Positions 14,601 through 19,886 of a stretch of DNA of 19,886 nt are shown here, piece after piece. Position 1 is the stretch's first letter; each line of letters starts with the position of its first letter. A program made the position numbers and the translations under genes. The stretch lies in NCBI GenBank assembly GCA_947372005.1, contig CANBRV010000009.1, positions 1-19,886 on the forward strand, in the 5' to 3' direction. This stretch comes from Comamonadaceae bacterium (GTDB lineage Bacteria; Pseudomonadota; Gammaproteobacteria; Burkholderiales; Burkholderiaceae_C). Under the pieces are notes generated by a model. The model was not told where the DNA came from. It made no database searches and saw nothing but the letters and a program-made list of their open reading frames with translations.

Positions 14601-15334
14601 AATTTTCGGCATATCAACGGACCGAACAAGGTGGGCGAAAAAATAACGAGGATAGGATGGGTTATCTATATACATCTGAGTCAGCATTATTTGTGGTTGC
14701 CGATGGCATGGGTGGGCACGCTAACGGTGAGTTGGCTGCACAAATTGCGCTAGAGACGATGACCAAGGCCTTTCAAGCACAGGCTCATCCTATTGTTGCA
14801 GCGCCTCAAGATTTTTTATCCAAAGCATTGCTACAAGCGCATCACGAAATTTTGCGTTTCACGCATGAAGCAGGTTTAGATGATTCACCTCGCACGACCT
14901 TGGTGGCGCTCTTGGTGCAAGCGGGCGAGGCAATGTGGATACACTGCGGCGACTCCCGTTTGTATTGGGTGCGCGGTGAACAACTTGAAAAGCGAACGCT
15001 TGATCATTCGTATGCCGAGCAAATGCCCAAAGGGTCCAGCAATAACACGGGATATCAGTCTAAAGTAGTGAATCGCAATGTGCTTTTTACCTGTCTTGGC
15101 TCGCCGACCAAGCCCATTTATGACGTGAGCCCAAGCGTGAGTCTTAAACGCGGTGATAAATTCTTGCTCTGCAGTGATGGACTTTGGGGCTCGCTTAAAG
15201 ATCCTGACATCATTGAAACGCTAGCGGTAACAAATGTTTCGCTGAGTGTGCCACGTCTGATTGACTTGGCCATGCAGCGCGGCGGTGTCTACAGCGATAA
15301 CGTCACCGCCATCGGCGTTGATTGGCAAAGTTAA
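14597..15334 (+). CDS. PP2C-family Ser/Thr protein phosphatase
   Basis: PPM/PP2C phosphatases use two metal ions, usually manganese or magnesium, to remove phosphate from Ser or Thr. The 245-residue protein shows the whole motif series: NNEDRMG (residues 16-22), VADGMGGHANGE (34-45) with metal ligand D36, HCGDSRLYW (116-124), LCSDGLWGSL (191-200) with D194, and YSDNVTAIGV (232-241) with D235 and N236. It is a single catalytic domain without a membrane or regulatory part, similar in layout to bacterial PrpC/Stp-type phosphatases. The ATG overlaps the kinase stop (ATGA), so the pair is probably translationally coupled at fixed ratio and acts as kinase and antagonist. RNase PH starts 26 bases after its stop. 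Confidence 0.94.
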   Translation: MKFSAYQRTEQGGRKNNEDRMGYLYTSESALFVVADGMGGHANGELAAQIALETMTKAFQAQAHPIVAAPQDFLSKALLQAHHEILRFTHEAGLDDSPRTTLVALLVQAGEAMWIHCGDSRLYWVRGEQLEKRTLDHSYAEQMPKGSSNNTGYQSKVVNRNVLFTCLGSPTKPIYDVSPSVSLKRGDKFLLCSDGLWGSLKDPDIIETLAVTNVSLSVPRLIDLAMQRGGVYSDNVTAIGVDWQS

Positions 15335-15360
15335 TTATTTTTGAACAAGAAAGACCTTCC

Positions 15361-16095
15361 ATGAGCTCACCTTCTTTGGCTTCGCGCCAAACCCGTACCG
15401 CTGCACAGCTGCGCCCCGTCACTATCACAAGGCGTTATACAGCGTATGCCGAAGGCTCGGTGCTCATTGAGTTTGGTGCAACCAAGGTGCTATGCACAGC
15501 ATCGGTAGAAGAGCGCGTGCCGCCGCACAAGCGCGGCTCAAACGAGGGCTGGGTGACGGCGGAGTACGGCATGCTGCCACGCGCCACCCATACACGCTCA
15601 GACCGCGAAGCCGCACGTGGCAAGCAAAGTGGGCGCACACAAGAAATTCAGCGCCTGATTGGTCGCAGCCTTCGGGCCGTGTTCGATTTGAAACTCTTGG
15701 GCGAGCGCACGATTTCACTGGATTGCGACGTGATTCAAGCCGATGGTGGTACGCGCACTGCTGCCATTACGGGGGCGTATGTGGCGGCGCATGACGCGGT
15801 CACGTGGTTACTTGCACAAGGAAAAATCACCACCTCGCCAATCACCGACTCGATTGCTGCGATTTCAGTTGGCATTGTGCAAGGTACACCGCTCTTGGAT
15901 TTGGAATACACGGAAGACTCTGCTTGCGACACCGACATGAATGTGGTGATGACGGGCGCAGGCAACTTCGTTGAAGTGCAGGGCACAGCCGAAGGCGCTG
16001 CATTCACACGCACCGAGATGAACGAACTGTTAGCCCTTGCTGAAAAAGGCATTGCAGAGCTTGGACAACTGCAAAAGCAAGCTTTGGCTAAATGA
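15361..16095 (+). CDS. rph: Ribonuclease PH
   Basis: RNase PH is a phosphate-dependent 3'-5' exoribonuclease that trims tRNA precursors and other RNAs. The 244-residue protein has the conserved start RPVTITRRYTAYAEGS (residues 19-34), the segment GWVTAEYGMLPRATHTR (63-79), GRTQEIQRLIGRSLRA (91-106), and DCDVIQADGGTRTAAITGA (121-139), with the phosphate-binding GGTRT. EDSACDTDMNVV (185-196) carries the metal-binding acids. I chose ATG 15361, preceded by AAGAAAGA at good spacing; the in-frame TTG at 15322 would add 13 residues overlapping the phosphatase end. Unlike E. coli K-12, whose rph is frameshifted, this gene appears whole. Its stop overlaps the rdgB start. Confidence 0.96.
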   Translation: MSSPSLASRQTRTAAQLRPVTITRRYTAYAEGSVLIEFGATKVLCTASVEERVPPHKRGSNEGWVTAEYGMLPRATHTRSDREAARGKQSGRTQEIQRLIGRSLRAVFDLKLLGERTISLDCDVIQADGGTRTAAITGAYVAAHDAVTWLLAQGKITTSPITDSIAAISVGIVQGTPLLDLEYTEDSACDTDMNVVMTGAGNFVEVQGTAEGAAFTRTEMNELLALAEKGIAELGQLQKQALAK

Positions 16096-16691
16096 AACTT
16101 GTTTTAGCTAGTAACAACCAAGGCAAACTCAAAGAGTTGCAAGCGTTGTTTGCACCGCTTCATATCGAGCTTGTCACGCAATCATCGCTTGGTATTCCAG
16201 AGGCCGAAGAGCCCTATGCGACCTTTATTCAAAACGCATTAGCAAAAGCACAGCATGCCGCCAAACTGAGCGGCTTACCTGCGGTGGCTGATGATGCAGG
16301 ATTCTGCATAGATGCCTTTGGTGGGCAGCCAGGCGTTGACACGAAACACTATGGCGTTAAAAACGGTTATCCAGCAGGTGATGAGGGCATGGTCGATGCG
16401 GCGCTATTTCACATGCAAGGCCAAACGAACAGGCTTGCTAAATTAGTTTGCTATTTGGTGGCGGTGCGTTCGCATGATGATTCTGAGCCGCTCGTTGCCA
16501 AGGGCTATGCCGAAGGCGAGCTCGCCAAAGAACGTATTGGCGATGGCGGCTTTGGCTTCGACCCCGTGCTTTTCATCCCCGAGATTGGCAAGACGTTTGC
16601 CCAGTTGTCTCCTGAAGAAAAGAATGCTCGTAGCCACCGTGGGCAAGCCGCACGGCTGATGGTGGAATTGATCCAAAAGAACTGGCTTTGA
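16092..16691 (+). CDS. rdgB: dITP/XTP pyrophosphatase
   Basis: RdgB (HAM1 family) hydrolyses dITP, ITP and XTP to the monophosphate and pyrophosphate, keeping deaminated purines out of DNA and RNA. The 199-residue protein carries SNNQGKLKEL (residues 7-16), an acidic E40 in EAEEPYATF, VADDAGFCIDAFGGQPGVD (66-84) with D68, and GFGFDPVLF (153-161), followed by LSPEEKNARSHRGQA (172-186), which holds the conserved Ser-His-Arg. The ADDAG and QPGVDTKHYG variants differ from the E. coli protein but look like those of betaproteobacterial members. Start ATG overlaps the rph stop by four bases, and its own stop overlaps the hemW TTG start. All catalytic regions look intact. Confidence 0.96.
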   Translation: MKLVLASNNQGKLKELQALFAPLHIELVTQSSLGIPEAEEPYATFIQNALAKAQHAAKLSGLPAVADDAGFCIDAFGGQPGVDTKHYGVKNGYPAGDEGMVDAALFHMQGQTNRLAKLVCYLVAVRSHDDSEPLVAKGYAEGELAKERIGDGGFGFDPVLFIPEIGKTFAQLSPEEKNARSHRGQAARLMVELIQKNWL

Positions 16692-17887
16692 AAGATATCC
16701 AGCACTACATGCGCCCAGGCCTCTTGCAATTGCAAAGCCTGCCGCCGCTCTCGCTCTACGTTCACCTGCCTTGGTGCATTCAAAAATGCCCCTACTGCGA
16801 CTTCAATAGCCACGCGGCTTCTGGCGGACTACAGCAGAGTACACAAGAGCGCTACATCGCCGCATTGCTTGCCGATTTAGACGCGGCGCTACCGCTCATT
16901 TGGGGGCGCAGCGTGCACAGTATCTTTATTGGCGGCGGCACGCCCAGCCTCTTTGCGCCCGAGCACATTGCCGAGCTGCTGAGCCAAATTAGGGCACGGC
17001 TACGTCTCACTGCTGAATGCGAAATCACGTTAGAAGCCAACCCCGGCACGTTTGAGCGTGATCGCTTCAAAGCCTTTCGGCAAGCGGGCGTGACGCGCTT
17101 GTCGGTAGGTGTGCAAAGCTTTAACGACCAGCATCTCAAAACCTTGGGGCGTGTCCATTCAGCCGATCAAGCCAAAGCCGCGCTGGAAGAAGCGGCAGCG
17201 TGCTTTGACACTTTCAACTTAGATTTGATGTATGCGCTGCCGAATCAAACGATGGAAGAACTGCATGCGGACTTGAACACGGCATTGAGTTTCAAACCAC
17301 CGCATTTGTCTATCTATCACCTCACCATCGAGCCCAACACCTATTTCGCCAAATATCCGCCGCCAACGCCAGACGAAGACACGGCTTATGCCATGCTAGA
17401 CGCCATCGTGGAAGCCACAGCCAGTGTGGGCTTGCAGAGGTACGAAGTCTCCGCATTTTCGCAAAAAGGACACGGTTGCTGGCACAACACCAACTACTGG
17501 CAGTTTGGTGACTACCTTGGCATTGGGGCGGGTGCACATAGCAAACTCAGCTTTGCGCATCGCGTCATCAGGCAAGTCAGAACCCGCGAGCCGTTGGCTT
17601 ATATGGACGCAGCGCTGAAAGGAAACGCCATCACGATAGATGACGAAATCAAACACAAAGAGCTGCCGTTCGAGTTCATGCTGAATGCGCTCAGACTGAA
17701 AGACGGCGTGCCACTCGATTATTTTTTAGAGCGTACAGGGTTGAGTAGTAACGCCATTAAAAATGGCCTACAAGCCGCACGGCATAAGGGCTTGATGAGT
17801 ACGGATGATCCGCAAAGATTGCAAGCAACCGAGCGAGGATTCGACTTTTTGAGTGATTTACAAGAGCTATTTTTGTCTAATAGCTAG
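16688..17887 (+). CDS. hemW: Radical SAM heme chaperone HemW
   Basis: HemW is a radical-SAM protein related to coproporphyrinogen III dehydrogenase HemN; it binds heme and is thought to deliver it to respiratory enzymes rather than to act as HemN. The 399-residue reading from TTG 16688 has the cluster motif CIQKCPYCDF (residues 30-39), with C30, C34 and C37 and Phe at 39, the HemW rather than HemN pattern. GGGTPSLF follows at 82-89. The middle region has SVGVQSFND and the C-terminal HemN_C-like part ends the chain. TTG 16688 overlaps the rdgB stop (TTGA); an in-frame ATG at 16709 (MRPGLLQL) would remove seven residues and is a fair alternative. The stop shares CTAG (17884-17887) with the convergent lipoprotein gene. 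Confidence 0.93.
   Translation: MKDIQHYMRPGLLQLQSLPPLSLYVHLPWCIQKCPYCDFNSHAASGGLQQSTQERYIAALLADLDAALPLIWGRSVHSIFIGGGTPSLFAPEHIAELLSQIRARLRLTAECEITLEANPGTFERDRFKAFRQAGVTRLSVGVQSFNDQHLKTLGRVHSADQAKAALEEAAACFDTFNLDLMYALPNQTMEELHADLNTALSFKPPHLSIYHLTIEPNTYFAKYPPPTPDEDTAYAMLDAIVEATASVGLQRYEVSAFSQKGHGCWHNTNYWQFGDYLGIGAGAHSKLSFAHRVIRQVRTREPLAYMDAALKGNAITIDDEIKHKELPFEFMLNALRLKDGVPLDYFLERTGLSSNAIKNGLQAARHKGLMSTDDPQRLQATERGFDFLSDLQELFLSNS
17865..17885. terminator. Possible hairpin at hemW/lipoprotein convergence
   Basis: AGCTATT and AATAGCT form a perfect 7-bp inverted repeat around a 7-base loop, overlapping the last codons and stop of hemW and the end of the opposite gene. Neither side is followed by a convincing U-tract (plus side AGAACATATG, minus side CTTGTAAATC). 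It could act as a modest bidirectional 3'-end structure; intrinsic termination is not established. Confidence 0.3.
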
Positions 17888-18438
17888 AACATATGTATTT
17901 GCCGCACTAAGCCAGAGATAGCATCGGCGATGGATGGGCTTAATGGGCTGGGCTTGTCGCTGTTGTTGAAGGTGCGTACATCCGATGCCTCGTATTGAGT
18001 ATCTCCCACTGTGACAACCAGATGCGCGCGTATGACTTCCCATTTGCCTTGTTGATTTTCGCTTAGGCGAATTCGCAGCCCAGCGCTGCCTTCAAAACTG
18101 AGTAGTCGCAAAGTTTGCCCTCGCAGTTTTGCCTCCAAAGCTTCGCGTTCGTCATATTTTGCAACTGCACGGGCGAATTCAGCTTGAATAAATTCAAAGC
18201 TTGAGGGCTGCAGTCCAGATTCGCCAAATATGAATCCGTCACGGGTGGATACATTTTCGGTAGGTGTTGATGTGCGAGCATCAATCCATTTCCATGAAGT
18301 GGTGGCTGGTGGTGAAGTCAGCCCATCGCCTAGTTGATAGGGTGTCTGTGCCGTTGGCATTAAAACAGCACAACCACCCAAAGACAAGCTGAGTGCCAAC
18401 AAACCAATACGGAGAAATAGCGAAAAAATAATGTTCAT
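17884..18438 (-). CDS. Putative outer-membrane lipoprotein of unknown function
   Basis: I do not recognise a family for this 184-residue protein. Its N-terminus is a clear lipoprotein signal: a hydrophobic stretch (residues 3-20) ending in the lipobox LGGC (20-23), so C23 would be lipidated. The +2 residue is Ala rather than Asp, which favours outer-membrane sorting by the usual Lol rule. The mature part contains Trp-rich TTSWKWIDARTS (47-58), an amphipathic stretch with EFARAVAKYDEREALEAKL (87-105) and a beta-rich C-terminal region ending LVRQIHMF, all with no cysteine after C23. Start ATG 18438 is divergent from tRNA-Ser; the 94-base gap would hold its promoter. It overlaps hemW by four bases. 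No partner is implied by the neighbours. Confidence 0.8.
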   Translation of the reverse strand: MNIIFSLFLRIGLLALSLSLGGCAVLMPTAQTPYQLGDGLTSPPATTSWKWIDARTSTPTENVSTRDGFIFGESGLQPSSFEFIQAEFARAVAKYDEREALEAKLRGQTLRLLSFEGSAGLRIRLSENQQGKWEVIRAHLVVTVGDTQYEASDVRTFNNSDKPSPLSPSIADAISGLVRQIHMF

Positions 18439-18454
18439 AAATTGATTTGAAAAA

Positions 18455-18483
18455 TTGCATCTGCTAAAGCACTATTCTATAAA
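18455..18483 (+). promoter_or_regulatory. Candidate promoter for tRNA-Ser (and rcnA)
   Basis: TTGCAT (18455-18460) and TATAAA (18478-18483) are separated by 17 bases, the ideal spacing for a sigma-70 promoter; the -10 matches consensus in five of six positions but the -35 only in three. Transcription would start near 18490, about 43 bases before the tRNA. A second -10-like TAGAAT (18510-18515) lies nearer the tRNA but has no good -35. The inverted AGAC/GTCT around 18487-18500 spans the predicted start and may be chance. Confidence 0.4.
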
Positions 18484-18532
18484 TAAAGACGTTGTTGTCT
18501 CTAGCGTAGTAGAATCGAAGGCTTGCAATAAC

Positions 18533-18620
18533 GGAAGCCTGGCAGAGTGGTCGATTGCACCGGTCTTGAAAACCGGCAAACCGAAAGGTTTCCAGGGTTC
18601 GAATCCCTGGGCTTCCGCCA
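18533..18620 (+). tRNA. tRNA-Ser (anticodon TGA)
   Basis: The 88-base segment folds as a class II tRNA. The acceptor stem is GGAAGCC (18533-18539) with GGCTTCC (18610-18616), then discriminator G and an encoded CCA (18618-18620). The anticodon stem CCGGT/ACCGG encloses loop CTTGAAA, giving anticodon TGA (18567-18569), which reads UCA and related serine codons. A variable arm with ACC and GGT around GAAA marks the long extra arm of serine tRNAs. The T arm is CAGGG, TTCGAAT, CCCTG. The next gene starts 11 bases after CCA. Confidence 0.97.
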
Positions 18621-18631
18621 AAATAAAAGCA

Positions 18632-19453
18632 ATGCCCCCCCTCGCACAACTCATACAACAAGGCACCACAAATCTGTGGGTCTTCATTCCCACAGCCATT
18701 TTTCTTGGTGCCCTGCATGGACTAGAGCCAGGGCACTCTAAGACCATGATGGCGTCGTCCATCATTGCGGTGAAGGGAACTATTGGACAAGCGGCTTTGC
18801 TCGGACTGTGCGCCGCACTTTCTCACTCGCTGATTGTTTGGGGTCTTGCGGCAGCAGCGTTGGCGTTTGGAAATGAACTCATCGCGGAACAATCCGAACC
18901 CTATTTCATGCTGCTGTCTGCGGTGGTGGTCATGGGGGTCGCGTTTTGGATGTTCGTACGCACTCGCCGTGAAGTGATGGCGGCTCACGCCCATCAGCGC
19001 GCCCCACACGATGATCATGCCCACGGACACCATCATCAGGGTCGGGGTCATCACCACGATCACGACTATCAGGATGCCCATGAGCGCGCTCATGCCGAGG
19101 ACATCAAGCGTCGCTTTGTGGGTCAGCAAGTGACGACGGGACAGATTGCACTCTTTGGATTGACTGGTGGCTTAGTCCCTTGTCCTGCATCAGTGACGAT
19201 TTTGATGATCTGCCTGCACTTAAAGCGGTTCACGCTTGGCGCAGCGATGGTGGCAAGTTTTAGCCTTGGGCTGGCTATTTCACTCGTTAGCGTCGGTGTC
19301 ATTGCCGCATGGGGTGCGCGTCATGTGGGCGAGCACATAGGGGCAGGGCGCTGGAGTGATCTCGCACGTAAGCTGCCTTATTTCTCCAGCGGTTTGATGG
19401 CGCTGGTCGGTGCCCTCATGGGTATTCAAGGTTTGATTCAAATCGCGCACTAG
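18632..19453 (+). CDS. rcnA: Nickel/cobalt efflux protein RcnA
   Basis: RcnA is an inner-membrane exporter of Ni2+ and Co2+ (NicO family). The 273-residue protein shows FLGALHGLEPGHSKTMM (residues 24-40), nearly the same as in E. coli RcnA, with its metal-site histidines H29 and H35. The cytoplasmic loop (119-154) is very rich in His and Asp, including HAHGHHH and HHHDHDYQDAHERAHA. FGLTGGLVPCPAS (175-187) and LPYFSSGLMALVG (248-260) complete the family pattern, with about six to seven membrane helices. ATG 18632 is the only sensible start, since upstream codons in frame run into tRNA-Ser. It has no clear ribosome binding site. The start codon is followed by a run of seven Cs. No RcnR or RcnB gene is in the window. 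Confidence 0.95.
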   Translation: MPPLAQLIQQGTTNLWVFIPTAIFLGALHGLEPGHSKTMMASSIIAVKGTIGQAALLGLCAALSHSLIVWGLAAAALAFGNELIAEQSEPYFMLLSAVVVMGVAFWMFVRTRREVMAAHAHQRAPHDDHAHGHHHQGRGHHHDHDYQDAHERAHAEDIKRRFVGQQVTTGQIALFGLTGGLVPCPASVTILMICLHLKRFTLGAAMVASFSLGLAISLVSVGVIAAWGARHVGEHIGAGRWSDLARKLPYFSSGLMALVGALMGIQGLIQIAH

Positions 19454-19460
19454 GACACAA

Positions 19461-19886
19461 ATGGAAGCACTACTCACCTCCATGGGCGTTGTCGCCTTGG
19501 CCGAAATCGGCGATAAGACGCAACTTCTGGCCTTCGTACTGGCAGCGCGGTTTAAGAAACCCATCCCTATCATCGCGGCTATTTTTTGCGCCACCATCGT
19601 CAATCACGGCCTTGCGGGAGCGCTTGGCGCATGGATCACTTCCATGTTGACGCCTGATGTTTTGCGCTGGGTGCTGGGCGTGTCATTTCTTGGCATGGCC
19701 GTTTGGACCATGATCCCCGACAAGATCGAAGAAGAGGAGTCGCAAGTGGCAAAACACTTGGGCGTGTTTGGTGCGACGCTGGTGACGTTCTTTTTAGCCG
19801 AGATGGGCGACAAGACTCAGATTGCCACGATCGCGATGGCGGCGCATTTCTCAAGCCCTTTGATGGTGGTGATTGGCACGACGCTC
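19461..19886 (+). CDS. GDT1/UPF0016 family metal exporter (3' end beyond window)
   Basis: The reading frame from ATG 19461 runs open to the window edge for 142 codons, so the last part of a protein of about 190 residues is missing. It carries the two copies of the family signature E-x-G-D-K-T, at residues 15-20 (EIGDKT) and 114-119 (EMGDKT), each opening a three-helix half, linked by an acidic loop DKIEEEESQ (87-95). Family members include eukaryotic TMEM165/Gdt1 and bacterial manganese exporters such as MneA; Mn2+ export is therefore likely but could include Ca2+. AGGA precedes the ATG at good spacing, and the gene follows rcnA by seven bases, implying one operon for two metal exporters. No manganese riboswitch fits in that gap. 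Confidence 0.92.
   Translation, partial: MEALLTSMGVVALAEIGDKTQLLAFVLAARFKKPIPIIAAIFCATIVNHGLAGALGAWITSMLTPDVLRWVLGVSFLGMAVWTMIPDKIEEEESQVAKHLGVFGATLVTFFLAEMGDKTQIATIAMAAHFSSPLMVVIGTTL

Noticed and set aside
18596..18620. tRNA-Ser 3' end as an integration site for a genomic island
   Set aside because: No second copy of this segment, integrase or phage-like gene is seen in the window; rcnA and gdt1 look like ordinary chromosomal genes. The right flank is not visible, so it is not fully excluded.
18455..18631. Upstream extension of the rcnA frame to 18455
   Set aside because: It would translate through the whole tRNA-Ser gene; RcnA homology starts at ATG 18632.
19454..19460. Manganese riboswitch before the gdt1-type gene
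   Set aside because: Only seven bases separate it from rcnA, far too few for a riboswitch.
1..19886. CRISPR arrays, insertion sequences, toxin-antitoxin or defence genes
   Set aside because: I saw no regularly spaced repeats, transposase motifs or defence-type domains on either strand.

Overview
The window reads as a dense chromosomal segment of a betaproteobacterium, most probably in the order Burkholderiales. The basis is gene content and order: yicC-gmk-rpoZ-spoT on one strand, facing a Ser/Thr kinase, PP2C phosphatase, rph, rdgB and hemW on the other, with greB next door. Protein sequences (for example RdgB with ADDAG and GVDTKHYG segments) fit that group. I cannot name a genus. Base composition looks moderate and even, and I see no insertion sequence, prophage, integrase or CRISPR array. 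No stretch above 100 bases lacks a gene.

Left block (24-8575, plus strand): eight genes run head to tail with gaps of at most 23 bases or short overlaps, so they are probably co-transcribed. They encode a nitroreductase-family flavoprotein, nicotinate phosphoribosyltransferase (PncB, NAD salvage), a CPA-type Na+/H+ antiporter, a D-2-hydroxyacid (glyoxylate/hydroxypyruvate-type) reductase, RmuC, an MFS permease, a stand-alone formyltransferase resembling the hydrolase domain of 10-formyl-THF dehydrogenase, and a PfkB-family sugar kinase. No single pathway unites all eight.

Centre (8558-13630): yaeQ (minus) and greB (plus) are divergent. The minus-strand group yicC-gmk-rpoZ-spoT follows, joining GMP phosphorylation, the RNA polymerase omega subunit and (p)ppGpp synthesis/hydrolysis. 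GreB acts in the same RNA polymerase secondary channel that stringent-response factors use.

Right block (13641-17887, plus strand): a eukaryotic-type Ser/Thr kinase and a PP2C phosphatase overlap by 4 bases. RNase PH, the RdgB house-cleaning NTP pyrophosphatase and the HemW heme chaperone/radical-SAM protein follow. The kinase start lies only 10 bases from the divergent yicC start.

Far right (17884-19886): an unrecognised minus-strand lipoprotein, then tRNA-Ser(UGA), an RcnA-type nickel/cobalt exporter starting 11 bases after the tRNA CCA end, and a GDT1/UPF0016 (manganese-exporter-type) gene cut by the window edge. The most interesting signals are the tRNA-rcnA-gdt1 arrangement, the formyltransferase with an altered catalytic triad paired with a sugar kinase, the kinase/phosphatase pair set between yicC and rph, and the overlapping gene ends that carry inverted repeats at all three convergent junctions. 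I did not find a clearly new multi-gene system; most of the window is conserved core genome.
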